DNA of 64,000 bases from Todiramphus chloris collaris (lineage: Eukaryota > Chordata > Aves > Coraciiformes > Alcedinidae): contig JANVCC010010406.1 of the NCBI GenBank assembly GCA_025345505.1, forward strand, positions 11,744,764 through 11,808,763. The letters are read 5' to 3'. Every line of letters starts with the position of its first letter. Position 1 is the stretch's first letter. The translations under genes and the position numbers were made by a program. The notes below the pieces were generated by a model that was given only the letters and a program-made list of their open reading frames with translations, did not search any database and was not told the DNA's origin. Below are positions 34,801-49,800 of this stretch, in pieces.

Positions 34801-37800
34801 GTAGAGAGGTCTGTAGTGCATGTGAAAGTGTAAAAATCCCAATTATAACATCAGCTTCCCTTTCAAATGAAAAGAATTATGCTAGGTTCAGGAAACAGGA
34901 GATGTGGTTGGTATCACAAGGTCCCTTTTATTGTTCTTTATGTTTTGTACTTAAGCTGGAGTTCACATGAAGGATGTGTTTATAACGATATCTCTGCATA
35001 TGGGAGGATCTTTGACACAGAAGTCCTGCAAAATCAGCCGTACCATGAGACGTAAGGGAGGTGGTGGAGAGGGAGAGTTAAGAAGTAGAAAAGTTTTGAC
35101 AAGAAGCCTCTCTTTCTGGCTTAATGAGAAACAGTTCAAAGCACAATTCTTGTACTTCATGTAATAAGCTTGTAAAAAAGAGTAAGGCAGTATCAAGCAA
35201 ACAGCTTTTTGTATCTTCTAAGGTATACAAATCCATTGTGAGCAAATGACACGTACGTGGTCTGGTAAGTTGGCTGTATGTGCGTTCACCTGAGCATAAG
35301 CAGAATGCTCCCAGAGTCCTGTGTTTTTCCCTTTAACTGCTTATAGAGTATAAGAAAAAGATTTTGACATCTCTCCCCATTGTTGGGTGCTTCTGACAAT
35401 CTGAGGTGAAGGGTAGTCAGCTCCAAGGCCCCTTCAAGGTTGGTACAAAAGAGCAGACTGAGTCTGTGGGAAGAATCAAAGGGTAGTAAGTGGCATTTCC
35501 ATGCTCATTGTGTGGGATTTTCCTGAAGATGGGAGTGCCAGAACTTGTAAGCTTTGTAGATTGAAGACTTGTAGTGTGTCAAGCAGAACATAGTTTCAAA
35601 AGGTAGTATTCTAGAGCATTGCGATGGTCCTGAAATAAAATATAGCTTTTATATTTAGACCTGTCTCAACTTCCCATCCTTTTAAAGCAGTGGATCTCCA
35701 GCCATACGGTCTCCACAGAGCATCTGGAGGCTTCGAGAATAGCTGTGCAGAAACAGCTACGCTGCATTGTTGAATATGTCAGTAAGATGGGAAAGGCTGT
35801 TTTGAGGCATGACGTCACCTGCTTTCAGTGCTCCTCTTTTTGTTGTCCTCTGAGTACCTCCCCCACTCTGTTAACTGTCAGACTTAAAAAATCCTTTCAT
35901 CTCCTAGGATCCCAGCAGAAATTCTAATCAGAATGCAGAGCACTTTCAGCCAGATCAAAGACCTGCAGTTTGCTTTACTTTGTCCCGTCTCACAGATATG
36001 TCACTGTTTCTCACGTCGGGGTGTTTTTTGTATGATAGGAACATTAGCATAATGGACACAGGTTTTTGTGGTGAGGTAATCCTGTGTATAGGTTTTATGT
36101 CAACAAAGATTTTCAATGTGTTTGACAGCAATTGTGGAAGTTTTGTGTTGAGATTGCTCAGGAGGATTTTTAATTGCATTAAACCCATGTCCCACTGGGT
36201 AGAAAGAAGTATACATACTGTCTGTAAAATGTACATGTTTGTGTGTGCATGTGCTCTGCAAATTCTTGCACAATCTACCTAGATATTTTCATTGCCTTTC
36301 CTTGATTGATAATTGCTTTTTTGGAAATGGAGTTATTTCTGCAGATTTCAGGATTTATTACCTGGCATCAGTAGTAGGTTGTAATCACAGAATGGGACAA
36401 TAGCAAACTATTAAAAGTTATTCTAGATATGTTGTATCTTTCTTGGTAATAAGTTACAGTTTTGAGGCCTGGTTTCAGCCATTAGTCCCATTTTGGGACT
36501 ATAGTGGTCTCCATACATATGGAATTTTACTTACTCCTTACAATGCAAATGTATCAGTAGTTAGTCCAACATGACATGCAACATAAGCTTTACCTGCACT
36601 GTCTATATCTGCATGTCTGTTCTATGGGTGCAGAAATTACAGTTCTTGATACTTTCAAAAGATGCAGTTTAGTGACTGAAAACATTGTTACTCTAAAGTG
36701 TTGCCTGTCATAAATGATCACAATGGACAAAAAATATTTTTTTTACCCCTGAAATATATTTTGCACATCATTCATTCCCCCTGATATGCTATTTTGTTTC
36801 TGTATATAAATCTGCAGGATGTAATGAATACCATTAACCTGTTCCAGCACAGATAGAAAAAGGAGAAGAGACATAGACACAATTCTACAAACATATTCTT
36901 CCTTTGAGATGTTTTCACTGTCCTAAGGCTGTAGCTGATGTAGACTTCATCAGTTCTTCAGGTCTTGGCTTTCTCTCCTTCCAGAGAAGTATGTGTTTAA
37001 AAAAAAAAAGAAGAGGTATACAAATAAATAAGTCAGAAATACCTGCCTATTAGTCAAGTTATGCAGCAGTTATATTTTGAAATGATAGAAGTGATGGAAG
37101 CATCTGAGAGAAGAATCGTAGCCAGAATGGTGTGTTTTATCAGGTTAGACACCTGCCACAGATGAGCAATCCAAATAGCTTCATTTGCAAAAGATCTGTG
37201 CTGCTCTTTGGCAGTTTGGGAGACACAAGGAAGGGAACCACCAGAGAGATTTACCTCATTATAATGTTCCAGTAATTTGCACATGAAAGACAGAAATACT
37301 TGTGTTTAATGCTGTTGCATTGTGTTGGCTAGTGCATGATGCTGCTTCAAGGGCAGAACTGTTGGTCACTATCCAAGCCATTGCTGTCAGATGTAAGCAT
37401 TCTGGTCTGATCTCACAGACTCCACAGCTCTTCTGACTCTAGCATTCTCTCATTTCTGCAGGGAAGAGCAGATGTGCTCATTCTCCCTGTCACCTTTCAC
37501 AGTTTCTCTGTTATTATTGTCTGTTCATGGTTTGCCACAGTCTGAGCTATTACCAATCTTTGAAGAAAACATTAGGCAATTTTAACTTCATCAATCATCA
37601 CACATCATGTCTAAAATAACAAAATAGCATAAAAATGGGAGAGCATTTTTCATATACTTTGGGAAATATGGGGTTTTGTGCTACTGCAACCATCATGTAC
37701 TCAACATGCTGAACAGTTTAAATGTCACAAGATGGAGGAATAAGTACAAAGTCAAAAGGCTTCCAGATCAGGCAGAAATTTTCTTAGGAATGTCAGTGAT

Positions 37801-40800
37801 TGTGATTATTTTACTGCAGTCAGTAGTGAAAGAGATTAGGCATTTTATGAGGTAAGTCATGGTGTTGATTTGTTGCCATTAGAGATGGTTTTCTGTGGGG
37901 TGAATTAGGGTATTCATGGCTTAGATGGAATGTGCAAGCAACTGTGGATGAGCTGCTGATGAGGACAAGTATTTTATTAAGAATGGATTTTTAAGAACAG
38001 GATGAGTATTTAGAACTTAGACACAAATTGGACTTTGTCAGTTTTATTCTGGAAAAATTTTGTTAGGAGTTTTAGAGGAAAGATAGGCAGAAAGTAGCAT
38101 TGGCTCTCTAGTATCCTGATGTGGGGTATAGAAGTTGCATAGCCTTCCACAGCTGATCCACTTACCTCAATTTACTCCAGATTTTCTGTTTTAATTGTTT
38201 TCTTTTATTTGTAACTAATAGTAATGCTTATAAGAAAGTGGCACTGGAGATCCAGTAATAAAATGAAATGTTTTGGACCATTCCACGTCACATTACACTG
38301 TAGGTTGCCATCGAAAGGGATTTGTGTCTATCTGTCTTTCTGTTTGTTTGGTTGGGTTTTTTTCTTTATAATGTTTGAATAAAAAATTCTTCCTGAAACT
38401 AATAGGAGTGCTAATAGTATCAATACAGGCATTTTCATGACACTGTTTTCTATCATAGAAACAGTAGCAGCTCTTGCAGAGCTGGAACCAAAGCATCTCT
38501 CTGACATTCCACTGTATAAGAATTACTATTCTTTACTACCTTTATTAAGAAGATTGTCAGTGTGGTTGAATGATGGCAAGTCATGTGCTGGTTTTATAGT
38601 GTACACTGATGGAGAGAACGACAGAAGCACTAAAATATTTTTTGTGTTACCTCAGCCAACATCAGAAATACAAGACTCGGTGCATTTTCAGTGAGAACTT
38701 CCTTTCATTTTACTGTATACAAGGAAAAATCCATATGATCTTCATTTCAAACAAACGACTGTTGTGTATTACCTCTCTGTGTTCCACTGGGCATGCAAGT
38801 TCAACAGTCCAGTCAAGCATGTGAAAAAGTCCTACACTGTCTTATTAGACTTCCTAGTAGTCAAAAAAAAATGTTCTGTGCTTTGTTGGTAACAGTAGAC
38901 ATTCAACTTAGTAGTACGATGCAGCAGAGTATCTATTGTGTTGTGCCCTGATGGTTTTGATGCATGTTGCTGCATGGTATGTAGTAACAGGTAGCAGTTG
39001 TGATGCAGTTTCCAGGAAGTGAACACCTTTGGAAATGGAAAAAACATTAAGATGACCATAAGGGATGAAATAATGCACAACAGGTGTAGATTTGATCTTC
39101 TGTTGTTCTGTTATATGCCATCATAGACAAAATGGTCACAACAAAATCAAAATTTCAGTGACAGGGAGGAGAGAGAGGCCTATGTTAGCATAATCTTTCT
39201 TTAGCAGGGAATATGAATTTTCAAATAGCTGGCTGTTTTTATTTACAGAAATTAATGTTTATGCTTTGGAGGACTGGAAATGTTTGATCAGTGGTGAGTT
39301 ATTGAGACATGTAGAAAATTATCTGATTATATCCATCAGGCTGTAGATTTCTTTTTGACCCCAGTAATAAAGAAATTTGGAAAGCCAGCTATTCCAGTGG
39401 TTCATTTTTTCCAAATACTTCCCTCATCCTCAGAAATGCCCAGAAACCTTAGAGCACAAAACAAAAATGCAAATAAGCAGGTAAATTTATTCAGCTTGCA
39501 TGGATGCTTATTTTTGCATATGCATTTGTGCCTGTGAAAAAGTGTTATACTCTCTAAGGGGAGAAGAAGCTGGTATTGCAAACAGACCCACAAAACAATG
39601 CTTTGTTGTAATTTAATAGAGGTACTGATAAGCAAAGGTCATAGTTTAACATTTTCCTGGAGCAGTTTCTGAGGTTATTACTCTTTCTCTTTGTATTCCA
39701 GAAATGGGAAATTAAGGTGCAAGCTTCTGAATGTAAGATACCCAGTAGCAAAGCTGGGGGGGGGGAGGTCATTCAGGGTGCCTATTTTTTTGTTTGTTTT
39801 TTTTTGTTGCTGTTGTTTTAGTGCTGCTTTGATAGTGAGCTATTTTGAAAGCTGCATGCTCCAGATAACATATCTATACCTCTTCTTGAATGAGGACAGT
39901 TGTATTTTCAGTGATATTCAGTACCAAGCACTCCAGTGTGCCCATTAACCTGCAACTGTTTCTTCTGGCAGAGTCTCTGTTACTTCTTTTTCTGCTTCTG
40001 TCCTTTGCTTGGTAAATCTTTTGCTCCTAGGCAGAATAATCCCTTCCTTTTTGAGGGTAATGGGGTGTAGGACATGATGGTGTGGGGGAAGCTTAAGATA
40101 GAAGTCCAAGCCCCTCCTACCAGCTGATGATAGCCCCTTACCTATTTCTTAAAATCCTAATGTGTCACCTGTGCCTGAAGGAGAATGTCCTCTGGTTTTT
40201 CAGATGCCTCTGTATCTCCACTTTGCTACATCAGTCTGAAAGCCTGAGGATTAAATATGGAGTCAGTCATTTCAGGAATGATGCTGCAGCAGCTCCCAGC
40301 AGTTGGTTTCCGTCTTCATCATCCTGACAGATTTTGTGGAATGCTGGGCTGCACATCCTTGAAGGATGATGGAGTTGTCCTTGCCTCACAGCTTTAGTCT
40401 AATTAATTGGAGCCAGTTTTTTTTTTCAGTGGTACCCAGTGACAGGACAAGAGATAACAGGCACAAACTTGAACATAGGTGGTTCCATCTGAACATGAGG
40501 AAGAACTTCTTTACTATGAGAATTGCAGAGGTCTGGAACAGGCTGCCCAGAGAGGTGGTGAAGTCTCTGTCCCTGTTGACATTCAGAACCTGCCTGGACA
40601 CAATCCTGTGCAGCCTGCTCTAGTTGAATCTGCTCTGGCAGAGGGTGTTGGACTGGATGATCCCCAGAGATCCCTTCTGACCCCTACCATTCTGTGATTC
40701 TGTAATGATCCGTGTGCGTGTGTGGTGTGCCAAATCCTCAGTGGATTGAGGCAGGGACCTGGTAGCTGCAGGAACTATGTATTATGTCTTCAGACCAGGT

Positions 40801-43800
40801 GAGTATTTGACCCATGATATAGTTCAGGGAGCATTTCAACAGCCAACAAATAATGGTTTCTTGGTTTTTTTTGTTAAAATTGGAAAGGAGAATACAAGGG
40901 TGCAGCTGACAGAAACTCCTATTTTCTCAGCTGTAAATGTAGACACAATAAACGTTCCTTCTTTCTCTTGCTGAAAAACGAACAGGGATTTTGATTCCCC
41001 TCCGCCCTTTCACTGTAGAGCTTGCCAAGCTGAAAGCTCTTGGATTTTGGCAGCTGCCTTTGCAAGTAGATTTGCACCTTTATGAGTAACATCTTTTTCC
41101 AAGAATTGGTGTGGATATAAAGCTGGCTTTAATCTCCAAAGTCAACTTTATGATCATCCTCTTTAAATTGTCATTTAATTAATTCTGATCTCTTTCACTA
41201 CTGTTTTCATTTAACAAAGGGAAAAAATACTCCTTTATTCTGTCTAATCAGCCACTCTCTACTTAGTTCCATTAGGGAGTGAGAAGAACAGGGCTAAATT
41301 CAGACACAGCCAAAATAGATGGCCTCCTGCAGCAGACAGCTGGGAGTATAAGGCACAGCTCTCTCCCCTGCCTTGCCTTCTCTGCCTGCGACAAAGCTCT
41401 GACAAACCAGACTGTCTGCTGGTGCTTGTAACTGGGGCTGGACAAGGTATAGCACCGTGAGCAGAACAGAGGAGCATTTGCAGCAGGAGTGTTACACTCC
41501 ACTTTCTCTGCAAAGGAGTTTCTTTTTTTGCCTTCCATTGACATTACTGTCCTGCAGTGATCATCTCTTTTCACAGAGTTTCCCTTGTCCAGGTTAAATC
41601 ATAAAGCAGCAAGTTCATTTTGTAAGTTACTCTTGTGTTCTTTTGAAAGTCATGATTCTTTGGAGGAATAAAATACAGCCAGACTGAAACACATCTGGTA
41701 CATAATTGCACATAGTTGTAGTGTTTTCCTCCCGTTTTGTCTACTCTGTTCTCTTGTGCAGTTGGGTGCATGTATAAGCTTGCTATCTAGTGCCTTGAAG
41801 AGCTGTATGCTTGTAAATGTCAGTTCAGAGCCTGAATACTGGATATGAGTTGACCACTGCAAAAAGGCCAAGTGTCAGGGCGACCTGGCCTTGCATCATC
41901 TACTGGTGCTCATCAGGAGAAGAAAAGCCAGTAGTGTGTTATGTTTATAACCAATAATCTTGTTTGTATTCCTGCCTCAAAAGGCAGGAACTACAAAATA
42001 CGCCTTTGTGTTTTGAAATCCTCTGCTTGTTTTAAGTAGCACAACCCCATTTTACTGCTCAGCTTGCACCTACCTGTGCAAGGGAATGTTTGTCCTACCA
42101 GTATATGCAGTACTTATAGTGAGGTACCTACTGTCTCTCTCTTCAAGTAACAGATCTGACAATACAGTGTTCTTCTGAAAAAACAATCACAAAGCTAGTA
42201 AGAGACCACAAATTTCAAACTGCCTGACAAAATGCTTCTGTCAGTTTTGCCATGTTCATCCTTGGTTTGCTTGACATCTTATGCAATGTCATGAAGGACA
42301 TTTCTGTCTCACTGGGCTTGGAAGAAGATCGATAGATAGACTAACTAGAAGTTAGTCTCTGTGGTTGGGTAACTTACTGTGGTTAGGGAACAATTAAAAA
42401 TATATCATGAAGGAGTCAAGGATTTTTGGTTTTCATTGATAAAAATACTTTTCTCAGGAAAGTGCATGGTTGAAAGAACAAAAAAATAGACGTGAAATGT
42501 AAACAGATTCATGATGGAATGCCTCGTAGCTAAGACCTGGATATACACCTGTGTTTTTTTTTAAATGGTTACTTTTTTAAAAGGAGCTGTAGCTGAAATT
42601 AGAAGTGAGCATCAGGTGTTTAGGTGTTCTGTCCCTTCTGTTGCAGGTGATTATGCTTAATCTGAAAGCTTTTATTTGATTTCTGGGCTTATCATGTAGC
42701 TTTGCCTACGCTTTACTTGTGGGGCACAGAAAGACAGCAGTGCACCAGGAAATCAGTCTTTGAGCAGCAAGGAATGAAAAGGCACGAGCAGTAGGTCAGA
42801 ACCAGGTTAATGTGAACTGTGGAGCTGTGGCAGCAAATCTGAAGAGGTGAAACCTGAACTGTGCAAATGCAGTTTCTGAAGTGTTTGGCAGTAAATGTAA
42901 GGTTTGGCTGTTTCCTTGTTTAAATTGGCTGCTAAGATCCATTCACTACTTGCATTCCTGTAGCACTCTCTTGGCAGCACCTCCTTTTTGCTTAGGTTGC
43001 ATGTGGTGTGAAACTGAACAACTTTGCAGAATAAACCGTTTGGCTCACGTGCTTCTGTATTGCAGCCTTTGATTCTTAGGCCAGGGCAACACATCACTTG
43101 TAATCTGTGCAAGTTCAACTGTCATCAAACTGAAAAGTGTCAAGGGTTGTGTCACTGGGTGTAACTTTACACTAGTTTGAAGCTAATGCATGATGTATTT
43201 CTGGGTGTTACTTTGTGAAGCATAAAGAATTTGAGTAGAGTCGCTAGAAATTTCAGCATCATTGCAATTGGACTCCGGCTCTCAGTGAATTAGGTCTCTG
43301 ACAAAACTATGTTAATTTTGTCTCTGTTTAAATTTAGGTGGTATATTAGGCGCTGTTAGAAGTTTCTGTTTATATAGACTGTAATAGCAGTATCTAGTTA
43401 CAGGCTGGGGTTTTCTTCCTGTTTTTAAAAGAAGTTATTATTGGCTTTTGTTGACAGCAGTTGTTATGCATACCTATAAAGTGTTCTTTTTTAATATAAT
43501 GTAAAAGGGGTGTACGGTCATAGTGTAAGCTTAGTGCTTGCTAGAAGTAGAAACTCATGAATTTTGATGCTCAGTCCAAGTTCCATCTGACACTGAACAA
43601 ACTATTATAAAACTAGGAGTCACTATCTACTCAGCTTGAAGATCCTTCAGTGCTTTATCTCTGTCCAGCTTGCTTAATGGTTACTGGGATGCAGACTTTG
43701 CTGGGGCATCCCTGCAATAGTTGATGGCCAAGAGATGGAGGTTTCCTAAAGCACCTGAAGTAATTAATTTATTTATAAAAAATGAAACATCTAACTAGCT

Positions 43801-46800
43801 TTGAAACAATTTATTTCCTAAAATCACATAATCTAAAAGATAGCCCTGTTTGAAGAAAGCTCATGACATTAAGTACTATTTGGTACCAAGAAAGCTTTAA
43901 ACTTGGTTTCAGTGTATAGCTAGTGGGAACTAGCTTTGTGCTAGAATCTGACTTTCTGTCAGTCTTTAGCAGGGGATCTCTCAATCTGCACTCTGAACCA
44001 TGAACAAAGGTGATTCCAGCAGTTACAGATTACAAACAGGCTTTCACAAACATTTCTTTTTCACTTTGAAAAATTAATCTAGTTGATAACTTGTGTACTG
44101 GCTTTCAGACAGGTGAAGAATTAATTGAAATAATGATGGGCCTAGCTATACTAGTCAAATGGTAGCAATCAAATCTTTACTTTACTTATGTATGCCATTT
44201 TTTACAGCTTTTTTGTTAATCAGTTTTTGGAGACATGAATAAAGATTCCAGCAGAACTGACCCTTTGTTGAGCTTTAGTACAGCAAGTTTTAGCCAGACG
44301 CACTTCAAAACTGCTGAGATTCAAACATCTCCTGAAGCAAGAAACATAGTGTGTTGTAGAGTTCTTAATTTCAGTATATATGTTTTTGTATGCCAGCATA
44401 CCACAAAAAGAGACAATTAATGGAAGAACTGGTTTTAAATTAGACTTTGTTGTGGTTGCATGGGGACAAGGAAAGGCACTAGAGAGCATCTTATCAGAAT
44501 CACTGTAGCATCAGCTTGCCCTGTGTTTTCTGCAGCTTGTGATACTCTCTATTCAATCACCAGATTCTTAATTGCATTTATATTCAAAACCAATAATTTC
44601 AACTGCAAGCCCAGCAGTATCTCTAACAGAGAGAAATTCTAGGAGCTGTGTCCTTTACATATTTTCTTGTCTGTCAATAGTTTGGGGAAATGTTGGGCTT
44701 TTTATTATTGTTATTATTATGGCATGGCATTTTCCTTTTTTCTTGTTAACCGTTACACTTTGAATTTCAGCTTTATTGTAAGAGAAGTATGGATTCTTTG
44801 TGTGTGTGAGAAGAAAGTCTGGTTCTCCTGCCTGTCTTTTCCAGAATGAGTGGGAGAGGTGGAGGGTGTTGGGTAACAAGACACTCTATTATCCTAGCAG
44901 GCAGAGAAATGTAGAAATACTGTATTATAGTGTCTGTTTATTTAGTTTCTTTCATTGGGGATATATCTCGGAGTAACAAGAGGTGAAGTAAATGTCCCAT
45001 GCTGTTCACTTCATTGTTCTGTGTTGATCACAAAGGAGTAAAGCTGAAAAGGGGAGTTGCTTATTTCATAGTTCATATTTGAAATAAAACTTCTGAGTGT
45101 TGATAAAATGATCCAGTTTTATTTTCTGCATGAAAATAAACTGGGCACAGCCACCTTTTCTTCATAACAATATCTGTACCATCAAAATTTCTTTTCTGTA
45201 ACAGTCACAGTGGGAATCCCCAAATGGCCAGATAGTGAGCTAGCTGGTGACCTTCCCTTTAACCTGTCTTGTTTAAATGTTATGCTTAGAGCAAGGAACC
45301 ATGTTAGTACTGGATTTTTAAATGTTAAGACCTTTAGTTTCTAGCTAGACAAGGCCTCTGACTGATGTTGCACTGTGTCAGATTGAGGCATACAGAGCAC
45401 CTTCAACTAAGCTGATACAATGAACTTCCATTGGTGTCCTGACAGGGATTGCATAGTTTGGGAGTGTTTTAAATCTACATGGCTTTGTAGGAAGAGGAGC
45501 TTTTTAGAAGACACATTTAATAGCCTGGAAGAGTTTTCCCAGGGACAAAGAGTGAGCATGTTGATTGAGACTCAGCTTTGCTTTTTCAGGCTGGTTATGA
45601 ACTAATTAGCATTAAGGTTCAAGACATTTAAGTCGAGCCTCTGAGATACTTAAGTTGATCCAGTTGTCTGAAGGGTTCCTTCTCTGTGCTTTGCAAATGA
45701 TTCTAGAGAGGTTCAGTGCTGCCTGCTGTAACCTTGATGGCACAAGGTTGGAGGAACTGCAGTTGTGTTACATTCACTGTCTGTGCATGGAAGGACAGAT
45801 GAATAATTCAGGTACTTTTCAAAGCCAGGAATCCCAATAAATTGCTTCTAACTTTGCTGTAGGCTCTGAATCTGTTGCTGTTACCATTTCTTTTGTGGTG
45901 GATCTTATGTTTATTTATGTATAAGCAAACCAGTTCTTTTCTGCCACTGTAAACTGCTTCTCTATTCGTATGTTATTTTAAAATTTATAACATTTCTCTA
46001 GGATTTTGATGATGATACTGTTTTTTCTTTTTTAACATGATCAGGCTGTTCTGGTGATTTACTCACAAGGGTGACTTAAATTCATCAAAAGAAAGAAGAG
46101 CGTTTAGTGACGTGAGATTGTCAACAGTGGGCAGAAATACTTGTAGCAGAAATTCAGCTTGTCATTTGCTGATCAATTTTAGTAACTGCCTATCAAAGTA
46201 GCTACGTCAGTAAAGGATAAACCGATCCTAGCCACTGTTTGGTTGATTGTTGTATATGATAGCCATTGATAGAGACTTTCTGAGCTGAGCTTTCTGTGCA
46301 GGAGTGTGTTTTTGAGCAATGCAAGGGTTATTCCGAGACTACTGACTGGTGAATTCCATCCCTTCAGTTGTTAGGAGAGGGTAGTTACTAGAGTGATATC
46401 CTGAGACTTCCTAAATGACTGTATAGTATGTACTTCTACCCAGAATATCTCTTCTCAGATCTGGATCCTTTTACCAACCATAAGGGTTAAGAAACAGGTC
46501 AACCTCTAACATCAGGGTGGACAGAAATAAAAGCTGAATGTGCTGCAGCTGGAAAGAACAACCTTATACTGAAAGTGTTTTTCAAACCTCCTGTTCAGCC
46601 TTGGTGTTTCATTGTGCTTCTGTGATGTAGTTTCTCCTTATCTTAAAACTGATGGCGTAGGCCTGTTGTGAGGCTGCATTCACAAGTGGTGTTAGAGCTC
46701 TGTGCAACTCCTAAACAAAAGATGGCGTGCAAGAGATATGTATTCATGCAGAGGTGGCACCATCCTAATTTAGAAGAATTCATTTTATGGTCAAAGCAAT

Positions 46801-49800
46801 CAAGAGCTAAATTAGGGAAAATCAATAAAAAGTAGAGTAATGGCTGATTGTAGTCTTTCTTCAGGGAGTCTGTAAACCACTTCCCTTGTGTAAGAGCACA
46901 ATGCTGCCTAAGCATTAGACTATCCTCTGCTATGGTTGACTTGTCTAATTTTTTAAACCTATCCTGTTACTGCTTTTGATAATTGATTTCTTATATTATC
47001 TATGCTAGATTGAATTTTTATTTCATCACAAGAGGAAAGTGTTGCCTTTGTATTTGCTTGAGTGTGGGCATTTAATGCATAAAATATTTCCTATAAGACC
47101 AATATGTTTATATGTGAAATTTTTAAAAGAATGTGTACAAAGAAAGATATGGGCTAAGATGCAGGCAAAGAAGAGATGGAAGAATAAAGTTTTGTTCATG
47201 TTTAAAAGGAGATTTCAATCAACAAAGGTTTTTTTTTCAGAGCTGTTGCCTTTAACACTGACACATGAGCAAAGCCCCTGGGTCCATTTAAAATGCAGAC
47301 GATTTTTCCCAAGGCCTGTGGCTTGAAATGACAAACAAAGGGAGAGTTTCCTTAGCCTTCCAGTTTTCAGGCTAAGCCTGCCTGGAATCCATTTGATCAT
47401 TATGCACTGTAGCTTAAAAAATGTGCTTGGGAAGAAAAAAACCATGGCATTGCCAAGAAGCTTCACAGCCCTGTATGACTCATAAAATGTGGAGTGTCTT
47501 TGGATTCATTCCATTGAGAGAGCTCCTTCCTGGCTCAGAGACATTTCTTATGATATTTATTCATTTTAAGCCTCCTTAACATTTTTCTTCACGACTTTTT
47601 AGAATTTTAAGTGCATGAGAAGAAATCTGGCACTCTCCCCTCCTGAATAAAGCAAATGAACGTCCAAACCCATATTTCAGTCTAGTTCTAAATGAAGTAA
47701 GAGAGATCTGAAGTATAAGTGGAATAAATTTGTTACAGTGAGTGCCACTAGGTAGATGCCTGCTCTTCCTGGACTAGATCCTACAAAGGGACTAGCAACA
47801 TAGGAAACCTCTTTTAACTCTGAGGAAAGCACAATAACATGTCTAAAAGATATACATGAGAAATAATAAAAGACTGGGGAATTCTCAATGTCTTGTTATT
47901 AATTTCCTCGCTTCCTGGCAATGTGGCAGAAAATGGTACAGGAATCTCTAAAGCATAAGAACAGGGAAGAACTTTATAGTACAAAAGGTTTTATTTAAGC
48001 AGTTGGTTTTATGTATGGTAATGCAAAATTAGCAAAGCAAAATACAGGTGAAATTTAGGAAGTCTTCAAGAAATCTGGGGGCCTAAGCGATTATTTAGTT
48101 CTGTGCACTGGATGTGTAGATCATTACAAAATAGTTTCTCATTAGGTCAGACAAAGTTGGAGAAGGGAAGGGGGCTCTTTTTGCTGTTTCACAGAGGCGG
48201 GTGCAAATTTAGAAAGAGTGTATTGCTCAAGGATGGCCTCTGTCGGTACTAGAAAACCCTTAAGAAAGCCACAGTATAAAATGGGAGCTTCTGATCATCC
48301 TAGCAAAGAATTAGAACAGATATGGTGAGGTGGCAAAGCTGTTCCTGGTAGTGTATTACTTCTACAGCAGTTGCTGTTCTGTAATCTGGGAAATTTTCCT
48401 TCACTGTCTTCCTCATTTGTGACTGTCCCCAAAGCAATGAACTCCCCTGTACCAAACCTAGGGAAAATACAGTCCAGTATCTTGGTGCTTGTATTTGCTC
48501 TCAGGGTTGCTGTTTTACTTTCATTGAGAATACAAGGTATGCGAAAGCAGAACTACAATACCTCACCACTTGATGGCACCAAACAAATTTGAATTACCAT
48601 GTAAAATAAATAAATAAGGGAATCCACTTAGCTTTTCCACAGTGTAGGAGGGCACCAATAGAAGTAAGTCATGCTTGCTGTATTGGGAGAGGATTCCGTA
48701 AAGCACTCTCAGCATCTGATCAGCTTTTCCATTGTTCAGTTTAATGCAGCGTGAGTACTTAAGCACTGTTGTAAATAATAAGCAACAGGGCCTTGTGCAG
48801 GAAATTAGTAAACTAAAAATGTATTCTTAGCGCAATATGCTGGCCAGTTTGTGAGCAAGACAGAGCGTGCACTTGCTTGGCTGAAAATCTTCTGGTTGCC
48901 TTGTGCAAAGGCTGTACACTCAGTGTATCTCTTCCAAATTATAATCATTTCACAAGTACAAAGCAGTGGTTTAATGAAAATCATGTTTCTGGACTGCATC
49001 ATTTGAACAGTTTTCCAAAATAAGGGGACTTTTAGGACTATCGCACTGTGTGCTGCTAGATTCACAATGATCATGGTATTTCAGGAGCTCCTTGCTTTAC
49101 AGATACTCCTCTTCTTGTTCCCTGTGGAGACAGATGTTCTCAGTTCAGTGACTGGAAGGATGACCATATTGATTCTTTAGCAATTAGCATTAAAGTATAC
49201 CAACAGGGAGCTCCCCTAGCACTGTTACAGATGCTTCTCCTTGTCTGTTTTGAATGCATTATAAGAATCTTGAGCTTCTCAAGTTTTTATTAGGTCTCAG
49301 AAAAATGAGTTTCAGCAGCAGACATCTGCAAGATAACCTCCTGGTTTCCATTAAACACACAGTAATTGCTAGAGGCTTCCTTTATTTAATTCACTCTGAA
49401 TCCTCTGCTTTCTGTAATTTTAGCTTCCTTCTGTCTTTTCATCTGTCGCTGAACATACTGCCTTGCTTAATTGTATCCTGATTTGTGTTTAGTGGAGAAA
49501 GAAGAGGAAGATCTTAATGCTTTGTTGAAGTGACCAGCACTCTCCTCTTTTCCTTGATTCCCTTTCCAATATAACTGTCTGCCACAACATTTGCTTAGTT
49601 TGTCTAGGTTATCTGTAAAAGCAGACACTCTATTGGCTTCTCTTCTCAGTTACTAGAATAGAGATAGAGCTCATCCCAGCATTACATGGGTCAGAAACAA
49701 TTAAAGATTGCAACGTGCCTGTTTCCCTTTCACTTCCAATTATCCTACCACATCATGGATTAATGGAAGTGTGTAGTCTTGCAGGATAGTGTACATGCAT

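Noticed and set aside
38437..38694. Protein-like frame ([20 protein letters not shown]) in MRPS27 intron 4, with an AG before it and a GC-type donor after it
   Set aside because: It cannot be joined to MRPS27 in frame: the intron phase of 2 leads to an early TGA. No partner exons or family were recognised, so it is probably chance, though a similarity search would be cheap.
47039..47326. 95-codon basic frame in MRPS27 intron 4
   Set aside because: Composition follows the AT-rich local sequence, with no recognisable motif and no splice context.
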